A stretch of DNA of 64,000 bases from Gymnothorax reevesii (GCA_029721435.1 CM056574.1:33374001-33438000); one strand, 5' to 3'. Positions 48,951 through 62,000 are shown, counted from the stretch's first letter. Translations and numbers: made by a program. Notes: generated by a model from the sequence alone, not told the origin.

Positions 48951-50559
48951 CAAAACCCAAAACCAGTGAAGTTGGCACGTTTTGTAAATCGTATATAAAA
49001 ACAGAATACAATGATTTGTAAATCATTTTCAACCTATATTCAATTGAATACACTGCAAAGACAAGTTACTTAATGTTCGAACACGTAAACTTTGTAATTT
49101 TTTGCAGATATTAGCTCATTTGGAATTTGATGCCAGCAACATGTTTCAAAAAAGCTGGCACAAGTGGCAAAAAAGACTGAGAGAGTTGAGGAATGCTCAT
49201 CAAACACTTATTTGGAACATCCCACAGGTGAACGGGCTAATTGGGAACAGGTGGGTGCCATGATTGAGTATAAAAGCAGCTTCCCTGAAATGCTCAGTCA
49301 TTCACAAACAAGGATGGGGCGAGGATCACCACTTAGTGAACAAATGCGTGAGCTGATTGTCGAACAGTTTAAAAACAACATTCCTCAACGAGCTATTGCA
49401 AGAAATTTAGGGATTTCATCATCTACGGTCCGTAATATCGTCAAAAGGTTCAGAGAATCTGGAGAAATCACTGCACGTAAGCGACAAGGCCGAAAACCAA
49501 CATTGAATGCCCGTGACCTTCGATCCCTCAGGCGGTACTGCATCAAAAACCGACATCAGTGTGTAAAGGACATCACCACATGGGCTCAGGAACACTTCAG
49601 AAAACCCCTGTCAGTAACTACACTTCGTCGCTACATCTGCAATTGCAAGTTAAAACTCTACAATGCAAAGCGAAAGCCATTTATCATCAGCACCCAGAAA
49701 CGCCGCTGGCTTCGCTGGGCCCAAGCTCATCTAAGATGGACTGATGCAAAGTGGAAAAGTGTTCTGTGGTCTGACGAGTCCACATTTCAAATTGTTTTTG
49801 GAAACTGTGGACGTCGTGTCCTCCGGACCAAACAGGGAAAAGAACCATCCGAACTGTTAAAGGCGCAAAGTTCAAAAGCCAGCATCTGTGATGGTATGGG
49901 GGTGTATTAGTGCCCAAGGCGTGGGCAACTTACATATATGTGAAGGCACCATTAATGCTGAAAGGTACATACAGGTTTTGGAGCAACATATGTTGCCATC
50001 CAAGCAACGTCTTTTTCATAGACGGCCCTGCTTATTTCAGCAAGACAATGCCAAGCCACATTCTGCACGTGTTACAACAGCATGGCTCCGTGGTAAAAGA
50101 GTGCGGGTACTAGACTGGCCTGCCTGTAGTCCAGACCTGTCTCCCATTGAAAATGTGTGGCGCATTATGAAGCGTAAAATACGTCAATGGAGACCCCGGA
50201 CTGTTCAACAACTTAAGCTGCACATCAAGCAAGAATGGGAAAGAGTTCCACCTGAAAAGCTTCAAAAATTGGTCTCCTCAGTTCCCAAAAGTTTACAGAG
50301 TGTTGTTAAAAGGGAAGGCAATGTAACACAGTGGTAAAAAGGCCCCTGTGCCAACTTTTTTTGCAATGTGTTGCTGCCTTTAAATTCTAAGTTAATGATT
50401 ATTTGCAAAAAAAAAAAAAGTTTCTCAGTTTGAACATTAAACATCTTGTCTTTGCAGTGTATTCAATTGAATATAAGTTGAAAAGGATATGTAAATCATT
50501 GCATTCTGTTCTTATCAACGATTTACATAACGTGCCATCTTAACTGGTTTTCGGTTTTG
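48951..50559 (+). mobile_element. Nearly complete Tc1-like transposon, 1609 bp
   Basis: TA target duplication at 48949-48950 and 50560-50561. Inverted repeats begin CAAAACCCAAAACCAGT and ACTGGTTTTCGGTTTTG and remain alignable for about 170 bp, including ATATTCAATTGAATACACTG. The single transposase gene (49314-50337) occupies the centre. Inserted into the right arm of the 7-kb inverted repeat, so it is younger than that element. Confidence 0.93.
49314..50337 (+). pseudogene. Tc1-like transposase with one frameshift and one stop
   Basis: MGRGSPLSEQMRELIVEQFK begins the usual N-terminus, though an in-frame ATG at 49290 is possible. Then comes the helix-turn-helix IPQRAIARNLGISSSTVRNI, a GRKPTLNARDLRSLRR hook, LWSDESTF (first Asp), FQQDNAKPHSA (second Asp) and [11 protein letters not shown] (Glu), the DD34E triad. 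The frame changes near 49840 and the second frame carries one TAA near 49859, before [15 protein letters not shown]. Length is about 340 residues, normal for Tc1. With only two lesions, this looks like a fairly recent copy. Confidence 0.9.
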
Positions 50560-50775
50560 TATATTGAAAATACTACCATTATGATTTTACTCATGCTGTA
50601 ATATACCCCAAAGGGACTATGTATCCAGAGAATTTCAGATCTCTATCTTGCTGGGTAAACAAGAAAATGCCACCTAAGCACAGGCACAATCTGCTCTAAA
50701 ATGGTTCATTTTGAGTTTTTCTCCAACTTTGGCTTCATCTATCTTCAAAGAGCATACACTACCAAAGAATGTTTG

Positions 50776-50847
50776 GTATTCCCAAAAATAGAAAGTCTAA
50801 CCGGACTTGAAGTATTCCCAAAAATAGAAAGTCTAACCGGACTTGAA
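50776..50847 (+). repeat. Tandem duplication, 36-bp unit x2
   Basis: GTATTCCCAAAAATAGAAAG opens each of two adjacent, identical 36-bp units (50776-50811, 50812-50847). It is found only in the right arm of the 7-kb inverted repeat; the left arm has a single related segment near 44730. Confidence 0.9.
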
Positions 50848-51105
50848 GTGTCACAGGTCATGATAAAAGTATAACACATCTGGTACTGTGTGCCCTGAAG
50901 TCATGACAGTTGATGTAAAATGTGGTGTCAACAGCAAAACTGAGCCATTTAAGTGGCTTCCAAGTGGCGCTATTGGCAGGCAAGGTGAGATACGGACCTA
51001 AAAATTTGGCTTTTTCTGTGAGACATGGTCCCATGTGCCAAGTTTCATTCAATTCCAGGGGGGTCAACTGCACACCGAGTGTCAATTTCTCATGGAAAGG
51101 CTCTG

Positions 51106-51943
51106 AACTAAATTAACAGAAAATGGGGAAAAAAACAAGAGAACTGAATTCCTTACATATGAGGTTCCAGACTTGTGCCTTGGTTGGGACTGTAGAATTT
51201 GTTCGTCAGGTTCAGCCATAACACTGAATCGTCAAAGGTAGGTGAAAGCTCAGAAAATGAGACATAAAATGTGCCCATTAAACCCCATACTACCAAGCAC
51301 ATCCACGAGTGTTCGTACGGATTATTTGAGAAGAAATTTAACGGTTATGCACCAATCGCACTCACATTAACGGTAATGGAAAAACTGTGCTCTTCGCTAA
51401 AAGCCTCTTCACTATTTATTTATGAGGTGTTGTGGTTTTCATTCAGATATATTTTCAGATTATGAAGTTCCCCCATCCTAAAGCAATTGGAGAGAGACAG
51501 ATTCCTCAGAAAATTAGGCTTTATTGAAGCATATTGATAAATGTAAAGCCGAGTTCTTTTTGCGCAAGAAGAACTGATTTCTTACTTTTTACACCCAATT
51601 TTTATACCTTCCTCACAGGAAATTTCTTCCAAATATGGTCTTTCCGCTTTCTCACTCTCACGTTACAATTGGCCAGGCAAACCAAAATTCAAAGCAAAGA
51701 TAAACATGCACATCACTACAAAGGACTGGAAAATTACAGTCAAGAGAGGAAAAATACAGCCAGATGAATAGGATACAAGTGGATGCATAAATGATTCAAT
51801 TGATTATGTTTTCAGTAACAACTAATGATTTTACTGAACAAATATTGATCAAAGCTACAGAAATCATATACATCCTCCGATTATGTTTTCGAATCAACTA
51901 AACAGAAGCCTGCTTACTAATCAAAGCTATAAAAGCCTGCTGC
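51106..51943. other. Intergenic, nothing recognised
   Basis: Unique-looking sequence between the 7-kb inverted repeat and the TG array. GAACTGAATTCCTTACATAT (51140) also occurs at about 45034 inside the Harbinger-like element, so part of this segment is another copy of that family. Confidence 0.4.
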
Positions 51944-52225
51944 TTATGTGTGTGTGAGCTGCTTATGCATGTGTGAATTGAATTGCTTTTATATGTGTGT
52001 GACTGTGTGTGAACTGCTTGTATGTGTGTGTGTGTCTGTGTGTGAACTGCTTATATGAGTGCGTGTGCATGAGTATGTGTGCTGCCTGTGTATGTGTGAA
52101 CTACATGCGTGAGTGTGCACTGCTCGTGTGTGTGAACTGCTTGTATGTGTCTGTGTGTTTGCACTGCTCATCCCTTCCCTATGCGTTGTGAACTACTTGT
52201 ATGCGTGTGTGTGTTACTGCTGCCT
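51944..52225 (+). repeat. Degenerate TG-rich minisatellite
   Basis: Irregular 20-35 bp units built on TGTGTGAACTGCTTGTATG. Both strands give long repetitive frames, which are not genes. Confidence 0.8.
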
Positions 52226-53055
52226 ACATTATATGGTTATTGATTATTATTCAACATGGCAATTGATCTACTGATGAATATGATGAGAAATATTAAGATA
52301 TAATCTTCAACAGAGGTTTCCCTGTGCTGCACGTTCCCTGTTCCCAGAGAAAATATCATAGCCTCCCGTCGATTCCATCCAGATGTCCAAATATTTTCAA
52401 ACCGTAAAGAATCGCATTTTAACCTTTGTCCAATGGTTGTATGATAAATACCATTTGATACACTGTAAGAACGAGGAAGAACATGGATGTTGATAAGAAC
52501 AGACGTTATTAGGAAACGGTTTCCCACGGTGGGAATATAACTGCGCACAGCACAACAAGAGCGCGAGAAACCAAAATATCGGTGTGAGGAAAGGCCGTTA
52601 GGAAACTTCTGCTACCCTAATATTAGCATGCGTCTTGATGGCAAATATAACTCTGCTGTCCCGCTGAACGGTAGTTGTTTCAGTAACATTATCTGACGTT
52701 CTTTGTAAGTGCTTTCATACTCTACCCCCGAATACAGGTTTGAGAAGTGCTGCTTCCCTATTAGCCAGCTAGCTAACTTTTTTATGTAGCTAACAGTCGC
52801 AAACACGTAAAGGCTAGTTGGGTAGAAAGTTAATTCAGTTGTTAATAAAGTGAGCGAAGCTAGACTGTACACTTCCGAGTGTCTCTTTATTTTAGCTGGC
52901 TTATCTCGACGCTGAACGGACGCTGGATTTCGACGTCGTGAACTACAACTCGCAGTCTCCGGGCTAGCTTGTCAGTTACAGTTAAATGTTCACAGTGGCC
53001 TTGCAAGCGATCATGCGACGGTTTAAAAATTCCAGGTAACAGGAAAGATGCCGCA
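52226..53055 (+). promoter_or_regulatory. acd upstream region, probable promoter
   Basis: The last 500 bp before the acd ATG includes a more G+C- and CpG-containing segment (about 52890-53060) after AT-rich sequence, as expected of a promoter and 5' UTR. No TATA box or specific factor site is convincing. No divergent gene was found on the minus strand. Confidence 0.35.
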
Positions 53056-56000
53056 ATGATTGCGACGAAGAGATTCAATAGAGAACCATGGATAGAGGCC
53101 TTGATTCAAAACTACGGTCATCAGGGGAAGGCGAAAATTCTGAAAGGATACATCTTGGAGGTAACTAACTTTGCTTGCTATGTTAATATCTGCAGTCTAT
53201 GCATTACCCCTATTGCATTTCCTCAGAGCAGATTGTACTTCAATTGTGGTACAAGGCTTGCATTTGTTTGTGGTTCTACTTGCAGGCTGGTGAGCTCCCA
53301 GGTTCGCATGCGCAGAGTGAGACTGCAGTTGCGCTGCTCTTGATCTCTGACGGAACGGTCTCCATGTCGGCAGTTCTGACTAAGCAAGGTTGGGAGAGGC
53401 TTCAAGAGTGAGTATGGGTTCGTTTCTCTTTCTCTACCCCGGGGAAGAAATGGCACAGCTAAGAATGGACCGCAGAAAGCACGTTGCTATAGCTCAAACT
53501 TCCAGGCCTAGGCTCTGCTATTGACCCTTGGAACATGTGTTAGGTACCTGTGCTTACTGAAGTTCTCTGTCAGGTTAATGGTTCATGGCAGTGACATTGG
53601 CAGCTTGTTAATGCATCTTTGTCTCAGCAGAATGGAGGAGAGGGATACTGTCTTTGGTCTGAAGAAGTGCACTGTATTCCTTCAGGTGTACAGTCTGCAG
53701 TTCCAATGTGAGGCTGAAATGGTGAGTTTGCTTCAGATGGAGACTGCATAACACACAGTCCTGGGTCGAACCATTTCTGGTATGATCACTGCTCAGTCGG
53801 AACTGCAAGTGCCTGGTATATTGTAGTATACGTTCAAACAGTCCCCTTGTGGTGATCCTAGAGCAGAAGTGTTCTTCTTTACTTTTTGCAAAATGACAGA
53901 TATTTATATTTGCATTTTTACTGTTTTTTTTCTCCCTCAGTCCAAAAGCAAATTCTTCCTCATTGTGGATAAAATGGCTACAGTGGCTTTTGGGGCTGCA
54001 CATGGCATGGTTCCTTGCTGGTAAGAGCTCCTACTCTGACTGTTGAGGGGTTTGTTTGATAATTGTGCTGTATTTATTTGCACTGCAGTGAGTGCTGTGT
54101 AAGAGCTAATGTACCTCTCTGTATAATTAACCACATAACACTTACTGACCCATATTTGAGTCCATAAAATGCCGCTGCAATATTTAAATCCTGGGAACTT
54201 CAGGTCTATTTTCTTTTCTAGTGGAGATCCCGAGGTTTGTGCAGATCCTAGATAAGTTCTGCTGAATTACAAGGAAATGTGTACAAAACTGTGCTCAAGA
54301 TATAAATATTTTCTGTTTGATGTTATGCTGAGGTCATAAAAAACATGGCATCATGGGTCTGATGTTTCACGCAATATACTGTAAGTGTGATGTAGCTTCA
54401 GTGAAGTGCTGCAACCAGCAGATGGAGCATATGTGTATGATTGTAGCATTAGCCTACAATACAGGGGGGGGAAATTTTGAAAAACTGAACCTGCTTAAGG
54501 GGAAATTCCAGCAAAAAATCTGAGTGTGTAAGGGGTTAATCTTGTTTCTAAGACCACTAAACTTGGGTGCGTAGGGATGTCATTAGAGTAATTGAAACAT
54601 ACTGGTGATAAGAGCTGCAGTGTGTAACCTGTGGTTGGATTGCTTACCCTACTGTTGCTTCAGTGCTGTATCAGATGACTGCTAAATGATTCCACTTCAG
54701 GCATTCTTTCACTTCTAAACATTACATTATTCCTTTTGTTATAGCACAACACTGCCCACAGTCAGACAGAAGATTTGCGAAACATGGAAGTGAGTAGAGA
54801 TTGGATATCTTGACTTGAGTAGAAAGAATTAATCAATAGTTTTGACTTGCCCACACCTTTAAAATGAGTAATGATTAGAAAAACACAGTAGCTATTATTT
54901 TTTACAAAATAAGACCAAATCTTTAATTCATCCCAATAAACTAATTGTTGAGCATGCTCATAATCTCTCTCTCTGAGAGCTGTATTAGAGTTCACACCAA
55001 CACGACAGTAGCGGTTCCCATAGCTCTGCTGCACTTGAGGTTTGCGTCTCCTTGGCCTTTTTGCCCAATAAATTCTGATTTAGCTTCATTTAAATTGACT
55101 TTTTGGAAATGGAAAGAATTTGTTAGTTTTTTATGTTTCCAAATATAGAGCTGTTTCTTCTCAATCCCAAAATTTTTGGTACCATCCCCTTTGACTATTT
55201 ATCCTTATTTTAGCTATTAACTATTTACGACTATTTACGTTTTTCCCTTGTGACATTTCAGGTTATTGAAGAGGGTAATTCACTCAAATTTTGCCAAAGA
55301 CAAGGGTGCTAAAATACAGGGAAGTGTATCTGAAGTTTTTACTGGTAATTTATTTGTTTTTTTAATTTGTTTGTAACCTGACATAATTCGCAGTCTCATA
55401 TCACCCACATTTTAAGTCAAGCTTGTTCCATGTGGAATTATCTTTGGGTGTTGGTGGGTAGCATCTGTGTCTCTGGCCTTGAATACAACATTTGCCTTCC
55501 AGGTCCCTCCAGGGAGAGCAGTCTGTCACCTTGGATACAATGTCAGGTAGGTTCAGCACCATATTAAATGAGCTAAAGGAAATAACCTGGGCAACTGGGC
55601 ATGTTTTTGGTACCTATTATTGGGGACCTTTTTTTTTGGTATGAACATTGATCTTGTCCGGACCAATTGCCTTTATGGGGACCAAATTCTGGCCCTAATA
55701 TGGCGAAACATTATTTGTGAGGTCATGATTGAGGTTAGGGGTCTGGTGTGAATTGAGGTTAGTTTAGGGTTGGGTTTAAGGGTAGGGTTAGGTTTAGGTG
55801 ATCCAAAATGAATAGAATTCGACACAAATGTGCAAGCGTGGGGGGGATTCTGTAATCTGTTCCCTAAGCGTTTCAGCTGAAGTTAATTGGTCTAGTGGGT
55901 CATCAATCATTCATATGGCTTTGCTTTTATTTTGCGCAGCCAAACTTTGGTGTTTTGTGGAGAAAGCTGAAATCCACATTAATGAGCGTCTGGTGACAGA

Positions 56001-59000
56001 CATTAGTTGCGATCCGTTATTAGACCTCATAAACTTCGAGCTGCAGGGTGTGTGTTTTGGTGTTTGCTCAGAAATCGGCCTGTCAACCTTCATCACGGCG
56101 TGGTTCGAGGACGAGATGAAAACCCTTCTCGCTGACCTGAAACCCCGGCTGGCTCCACCCTCACTCTCCCCGCAGCCCTCCACATCCCGAGCGGACCCGC
56201 CTCCCGCTGCAAGCTCCGCCCACCTGACCACCGGCTGGCACTTAGACCGGGAGCGGTACAGGGTAAGGCTGTGAGATCCAGAGGATCACCGGTCGCATGG
56301 ACACTGCTTTAGCTCCGAACAAGGAGCCGGAGCAACTCCTGCTCGCAGATTACGATTTTATTGCTTAATGAATGTGTTATCGTAAAAAACAGTTGCCATT
56401 TTTAACTTGCTGCACGCCCTAAATGGGAACACTATCAGTATATTCCAGAATAGTTGCAAACAAGTGAGCGGAGCGCCTCTGGTTTAAGATTAAAATAGTC
56501 CAAAGTAAATATGACTGAGATTCTTGGTAGTTAAGCTTTCAAAATATAGGTCACTTGCCCAACCCGCTTGTAACCATGGTAACGTAATGTCCTGTCTGAT
56601 AAAAAAAAAGTCATATTTTTCAGACCCAGTGAAAGGGTTGAATCTTAATGGAGGCTGCTGAATTTCATCAGCAGGAAAGGTCAGGTCAGGACCCGGCCAC
56701 TGGAAGAAAGGCACGCTGACAGCACAGAAACAGATCATGTGCTTAATGAATGATGATAAATCAGCAACAGGAGTTGTTGACACTGTTTGGGGAGTTTTGT
56801 TTGCACAGACGGGGGTTTGACTGCACTCCTGAACTGTGGTACAAGAGAGAGGGTTTGGATGCACCGTCCAGATGGTAAGACTGTTTGGATGCAGGCCCAA
56901 CTTTAGAGTGTATTTAGGTGCGGAATAGCTGAGAGAGTGGGCTCAATGTAGTTTATTATTGAGATTGATATGGTTTACCCTGGTTTCCCATCGGTGTTAG
57001 CATCGGGCTTTCTTGTGCGGATGAGATCTCAGGAACCGCTCTGCTCAATGGCTTCATATTTTAGAGATGTTTGTACTGATGTCTTGTTATGCGTCCACCG
57101 TGTGAGGTTCACCCGGGTCAAAGGTCATAGGATAAATGGACCCACTTTGGGCAACTAGTTTTTCATGGCCTACCTTTCCTTCCTATGTTTTCTTGTTCTT
57201 GGCTTCATCCGTTGTGGAGATGAAAAAAATGTAGAAAGGAGAGCTAGAAGAAACGTGAATTGGAGAAATGGACTGCTCTTGCTTGTTCAAACATCACTTT
57301 GAAGTGACGTGGGATACAGACCGTTACATATGCTACAGGTGCCTGACGTGTGGGGAGATGTCAATCAAATCTATTTCAGCCATTTCAAAAAACAAAAAAA
57401 CTTGACATGCCTCTTCTGAAAATACCTGAGGGAAAACTCTGTTCCTTTGTCATCATGCTTTTGAGGAAATCTTGATGATAGACCTTGATGGATTACTGGG
57501 TCAGGTTCAAGGATAGACAGAAAGCAGTGAAAAATAAGGCATTGGACTGATCCTGCTGTGTTTTTTGGTGCAGGAAATGGTGCAGTGTCTGACTGTAAGG
57601 GGCTGTCTCTGTGTTCCAGGACCAGGAGGCTTTCACAGTACCAGCATCTCATCTCTATATCCCTCCTGAGCAGATCGACCTAATGCAGAGATACCCAGGT
57701 AACCCCAGATTGATTTTAAACACATATAACCAATCTGCTGCCATTCTACCCTGCAGTGGGTGTAAATCCCATACAGCCTCTGTGTGTGACTTTCAATCTA
57801 GTCTTTACTCCAAACTGCCCTGTTGCAACCAACATATCTGTAACTGCACTTGTTACTTGACATTGATATGAGAAGTTTGTGTGTGTACATTGTGCATGAT
57901 ATATTGCTGCACCCCTGAAGGTCATTTTGGGCGGTGCTCTTACACCGTTTGTTCTACATCAGGCACTAAACAGTTTTGAGTTACCGAGACCTCTTTTTTA
58001 CTGCATTTAGATGGAGAAGGAGAGCTTCAACTGCAGGATGATGTCACATCTGAAAGATCAGGTAGGACAACTTGACATGAGTTTTAAATGCCCAAAAATA
58101 TTTTTCATGATCTTGAAAATTGGTCAAAAGTTGCTTCTGTCTGGTTCGACTTGCTCATTTCACAAAGTTCTGTTTTTTTCCCGTTTGCCAATTTAAGGGT
58201 GTATGCGTGTGCGGAAGCGTGTGAGACAGAGGGCAGTAAAGTTCAGTGTGTAACACGGTACCATCTAGAAGCCATTTTGGTTGCTGCTTTCTCTGCATGT
58301 ATTGCATATTGGGAACTTGAAATCCTTCTGAATTTTAGAAGGAAGAGGAGAGCTTAAACATTGGGAAGATAATACATCTGCAACTAACCTGGGAATGGGT
58401 TTTAATTGCTGAAAAGCAAGCTTATTGTGTAGTCCATTGGTCATTGCAGACTGTATTCCAATGTGGTGAGATTTTAGTGAATGTAATTACACCCCCCGCA
58501 ACGAAGTTTAGGGGGGTATACTGGATTTGCTTTGTCCGTGCTTGTGTCTGTGCGTGTGTCTGTCTGTCTGTGTGTGTGTGCGTGCGTGCGTCTGTGCGTC
58601 CGGACCAAGATCTCATAACCTACTCATCTGATTTTGAAAATTTTTTTTCTTGCTAGAAGGTCTATTAACTATGGTACTGCCCGACTACTTGTTGCGGGGG
58701 GTATCCTGTAAGCCATGCTTACTGACTAATTTTTTCCAGCCTGTGTGCGCGTGTGTACTGTACAGTTGAGCATGAAGAGACTGCTCCCCCTAACTCCGGA
58801 CCGGACGGGAGTTCTCTCATCAGTTCGGGAGAGCAGGAGAAGGGCACAGGAAACCCCTGGGACATCTTTGCGCCGGCCGTGGAGAGCCTCAGCACATCAT
58901 CTGTCGACGGTAACATACACGTCCAGAGGTTCCCAGAGGCTGTGGGGCTGGCCGTCATCGTTTAGGCTATCCACAGTTTTGGGCCAGAAACAAATATGCT

Positions 59001-62000
59001 GAAGGCTACACTGGTACTGCTAATGTGAGAAACTGCTAATGACTTTACTCGGCTCTACTGGAAAATATACTTCAGAGTCATAAGGCTGTGCCGTGGTTCA
59101 GAAGTCCCGCCTCTGTAGTCAGCAGGCATGTTTGAGGACTTCGGGGAGGTATGGGTAATGCAGTTTTTCTATTTCACTTGTATTCTGATTGTTTGCCTTA
59201 CCCCCAGACGAAGGGAGCCCATCGCTACTCCCGGCATTGGAGAGGGACTGTGCAGCAGCATCCGTTCCCTTGGCAACCAGCACCCAGTCACCACCTTTGG
59301 AAGGATCGAACAGCCGGGAACTGTTTACGAGTTCTGACCAGAGCGATGGGGACGTGCGGGCGATCGCTGAGGACCCCCAGGAGGACACAGAGCGGCCGGA
59401 GAGTGGCCATGTCCCTGAGCACTGCTCCCTCGAAGCGTCCCCACCAAAGGGCGATATTGAACCCTCCTCAACCCCCTCCCTGACCAGAGAGGTTTCCAAT
59501 GGGTCTGACAACCAAACCCTTCCACCTTACCAGAAGCCCCGCCCCCACAATGCTCTGAGTGGCTCTCCTGTCCAGGATGGGTCCTTATGTTTCACTTCAG
59601 ACCCATTCAGGTCCAAAGACAATGTGGAGAGTCACCTCACCACCCCTCAGCTCTGTCTCCCTGGACCCTCCATCTGTTATGATGATGAGGAGGGGGGTGG
59701 TGTCGTCAGCAGGTGGAGAAGGGCCAAAGCAAAGCAGTGGTCTTCCTCTGCAGAGGCTGATGAGGATGGTGAAACCATAGACGGCCACCAGAGGGCAGTA
59801 AAAGAGAAAAGGGAGCAGAAAGACCAACACACAGGTCGCGCACCAAAGAGGAGGCGGTCTCAAACTGGGAGTCCCCCGTCCTGGCTGTTCCACACGCAGC
59901 CGCTAGAGCGCAATGGAGAACGGGGGCCATGTGACAGAGGGGTTACAAAACCAGGGGGTGGGGCTGCCTCGACGACAAACGTTCGCCGCCTGACAACGGT
60001 AAGAGTGAAAATGCCCTTTTATTGTCTACCTGTCAGACGGCTGTCACATCACCTCTCTCGTATAATCACAGCAAATAAAAGGCACTCGGAATAATGCCAG
60101 TGCTAGTGACGACTGCGGTCGTAAAACTTGTTAGAGCAGTGCGTAATTGTCTTTGTGTAGCTCAGGGACATGGGAGGGATATAGTCGGTTTGGGTTAGCA
60201 TAGTTCATTGCTCAGTACTTCCTGCCAGCCATCTGGGTGTTTATTCGTAGGAGAACTGAAAATTTTGCGCGCACTCCCGTTCAGGCATGCTTTTACAAAG
60301 CTAGCTGATTGGACATTCCAAATTCGGAAGGGATTGGAAAGTTATAATAACTTGCTTAAAAAAAAAAAAAAGAACGAAAATACATTTAAGGCAGTGCTCA
60401 ACCAATTTCACATCTTCATACAAAGTCTTCATTTCCCTCTGTTTCCCCCCTGAAGTGGCACACGAGAGTAGGCGCTGTCAAAATCTGAAAGGCTTGAAGT
60501 GAAACTGAATCGATAAACCATTACTGCATATGGCGGAGGTTTCCTCACTGCTTTCACACACCAGGCGCTCAAGCGTAAGAAAAAATTGAAGAAAAACACA
60601 TTGTCACATTCATTCCTTTCCCTGATGTCTAGTTATATGAAGTCTGAAGCTGCTTTAGTTTTTGTAGTAAACGGAGATGGAGGAGATGCTGTTAGTGGCC
60701 ATTTTGGCCCTGGCCCATCCATGTAAGATTTCGGTGTTATTTAGTTTTTATTAATACTCGTTTTGGCTCTCGCTCTCCAAAAAAATTAATGTCAGTGCTC
60801 TTTGTTTACACTATTTTTAGAAAACGCACAAAAAAAAAAAAAGCACAAATTTTCACTAAAATCAGTTGGCTGATGCTGTTACTAATGTTGGAAAATCAGC
60901 TGGGTGGCTGATAGTACCTTTGTGCAGTTTCCTAGCAACAGCAGAAATGATGCCGCCAGCACCATATAAATTTTTTTTTCTTTTTTTAGAGTAGGCTTCT
61001 CAGTCGTATTTGCCTTTCACATCCTTTTCTCCAGCCAATAAACACATTTACCTTGACCGTCCCAAAAATTGCCAGAGCCAACTAACATTTATTGACCCTT
61101 TGGCAGATGAGTATGCTTTACTCCTTTCCTGATTTAACTCCACCCTTGTGCACAAGGTTATTGTCTCTTCTATCTTTCCTTTTTTGGGCTGGAAATGGAA
61201 ATCGATGAGTTAGGGTGGGAATGAGGACGTTTTACCAAGTTCTTTTTTGCAAGATGTTCTTGGTAGTCCAAAAGTAAGATGGATAAAATTTGCGGCAGAA
61301 TTCCATAAAATCTATGATGGTCCATAATTTCTGAGCCTTTCCCTGCCTGTCATTCTCTCTCTCTCCTGAAGAGCAGGCTGTTCTCATCGGGCATTCCCTC
61401 TGTGATTAAGAGCTGTCCTCTGATTGGCCGGTGAACAGAGCCTCTGGCAGTTATACATCAACAGTTGGCGACCAATGCATCAAAATCCCCTGGTTAAGCT
61501 GGGAACTGTCTTTAAATACACACAAAATATTTAGTAGTAAACTGCATTATGAGCACGGAATGGCGTTGTACTGGCTCATTTAGAAAGCAGTGCTGTGTGA
61601 CATAAGCATGCACTCAAAGGTGGATTAGCTTCAGTTGGATCTTTGCGATTGAAAATAAAATGCGGCATGAGTCTCTTGGCGTCAGTTACCGGTGGAGAAG
61701 AGTACAGCCTGGAGTCGTCTCGCACCATCTATGGCAGCCACTTGCTGCGTTCAGCTAACTGCTGCCTTGCTCATATTCACAAGACGCAACACAAAGGAGC
61801 AATAAGCGAGTAGTTGGAGGGGTTCGGGAAGATGTGAAGAAGCTAAAAAGGTGTGGTGGTGGTGAGAGGGAAGGTGTGGAAGTTGAGTAAGGGTGTGGGA
61901 GGTAGCAGGAACACCGAGCTGCTAGGAATAAACTGGAAAGGACATGTGTTTGCAGCATTAAACACAGGCGTTTGTAGGAGCGAGGATGTTCCATTTTGTT

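Larger units (their letters stand above)
44065..51105. mobile_element. Compound ~7-kb inverted-repeat element, invaded by other transposons
   Basis: Two nested inverted pairs are visible: 44065-44906 with 50562-51105 (shared GGAATTGAATGAAACTTGGC, ACAGTACCAGA, ATCATGACCTGTGACACTTC) and 46590-46850 with 48655-48915 (shared GCTGGATGCAAGTACTGGCC, AGAGCTAATGTTC, ACCAAAGTTCTGTCTTTTG). Removing the inserts at 44907-46511 and 48951-50559 joins these into one continuous pair of arms of about 0.8-1.2 kb. The left arm has about 390 bp (44340-44730) absent from the right. The loop (46851-48654) holds a THAP-domain remnant. Ends and target duplication are not resolved. Confidence 0.7.

Noticed and set aside
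52612..52872. 86-codon minus-strand frame upstream of acd, possible divergent gene
   Set aside because: No domain, no splice or start context and AT-rich composition; probably chance.
55700..55800. TTAGGG-like words in an acd intron, suggestive of telomere repeats in a telomere gene
   Set aside because: The words are irregular (GGTTAGTTTAGGGTTGGG) and belong to a GGGGACC/GGTTAGG-type dispersed fish repeat; there is no true TTAGGG array.
59119..59930. Long minus-strand frames opposite acd exon 11
   Set aside because: Antisense shadows of a G+C-rich coding exon; the plus frame has correct splice phases and gene context.
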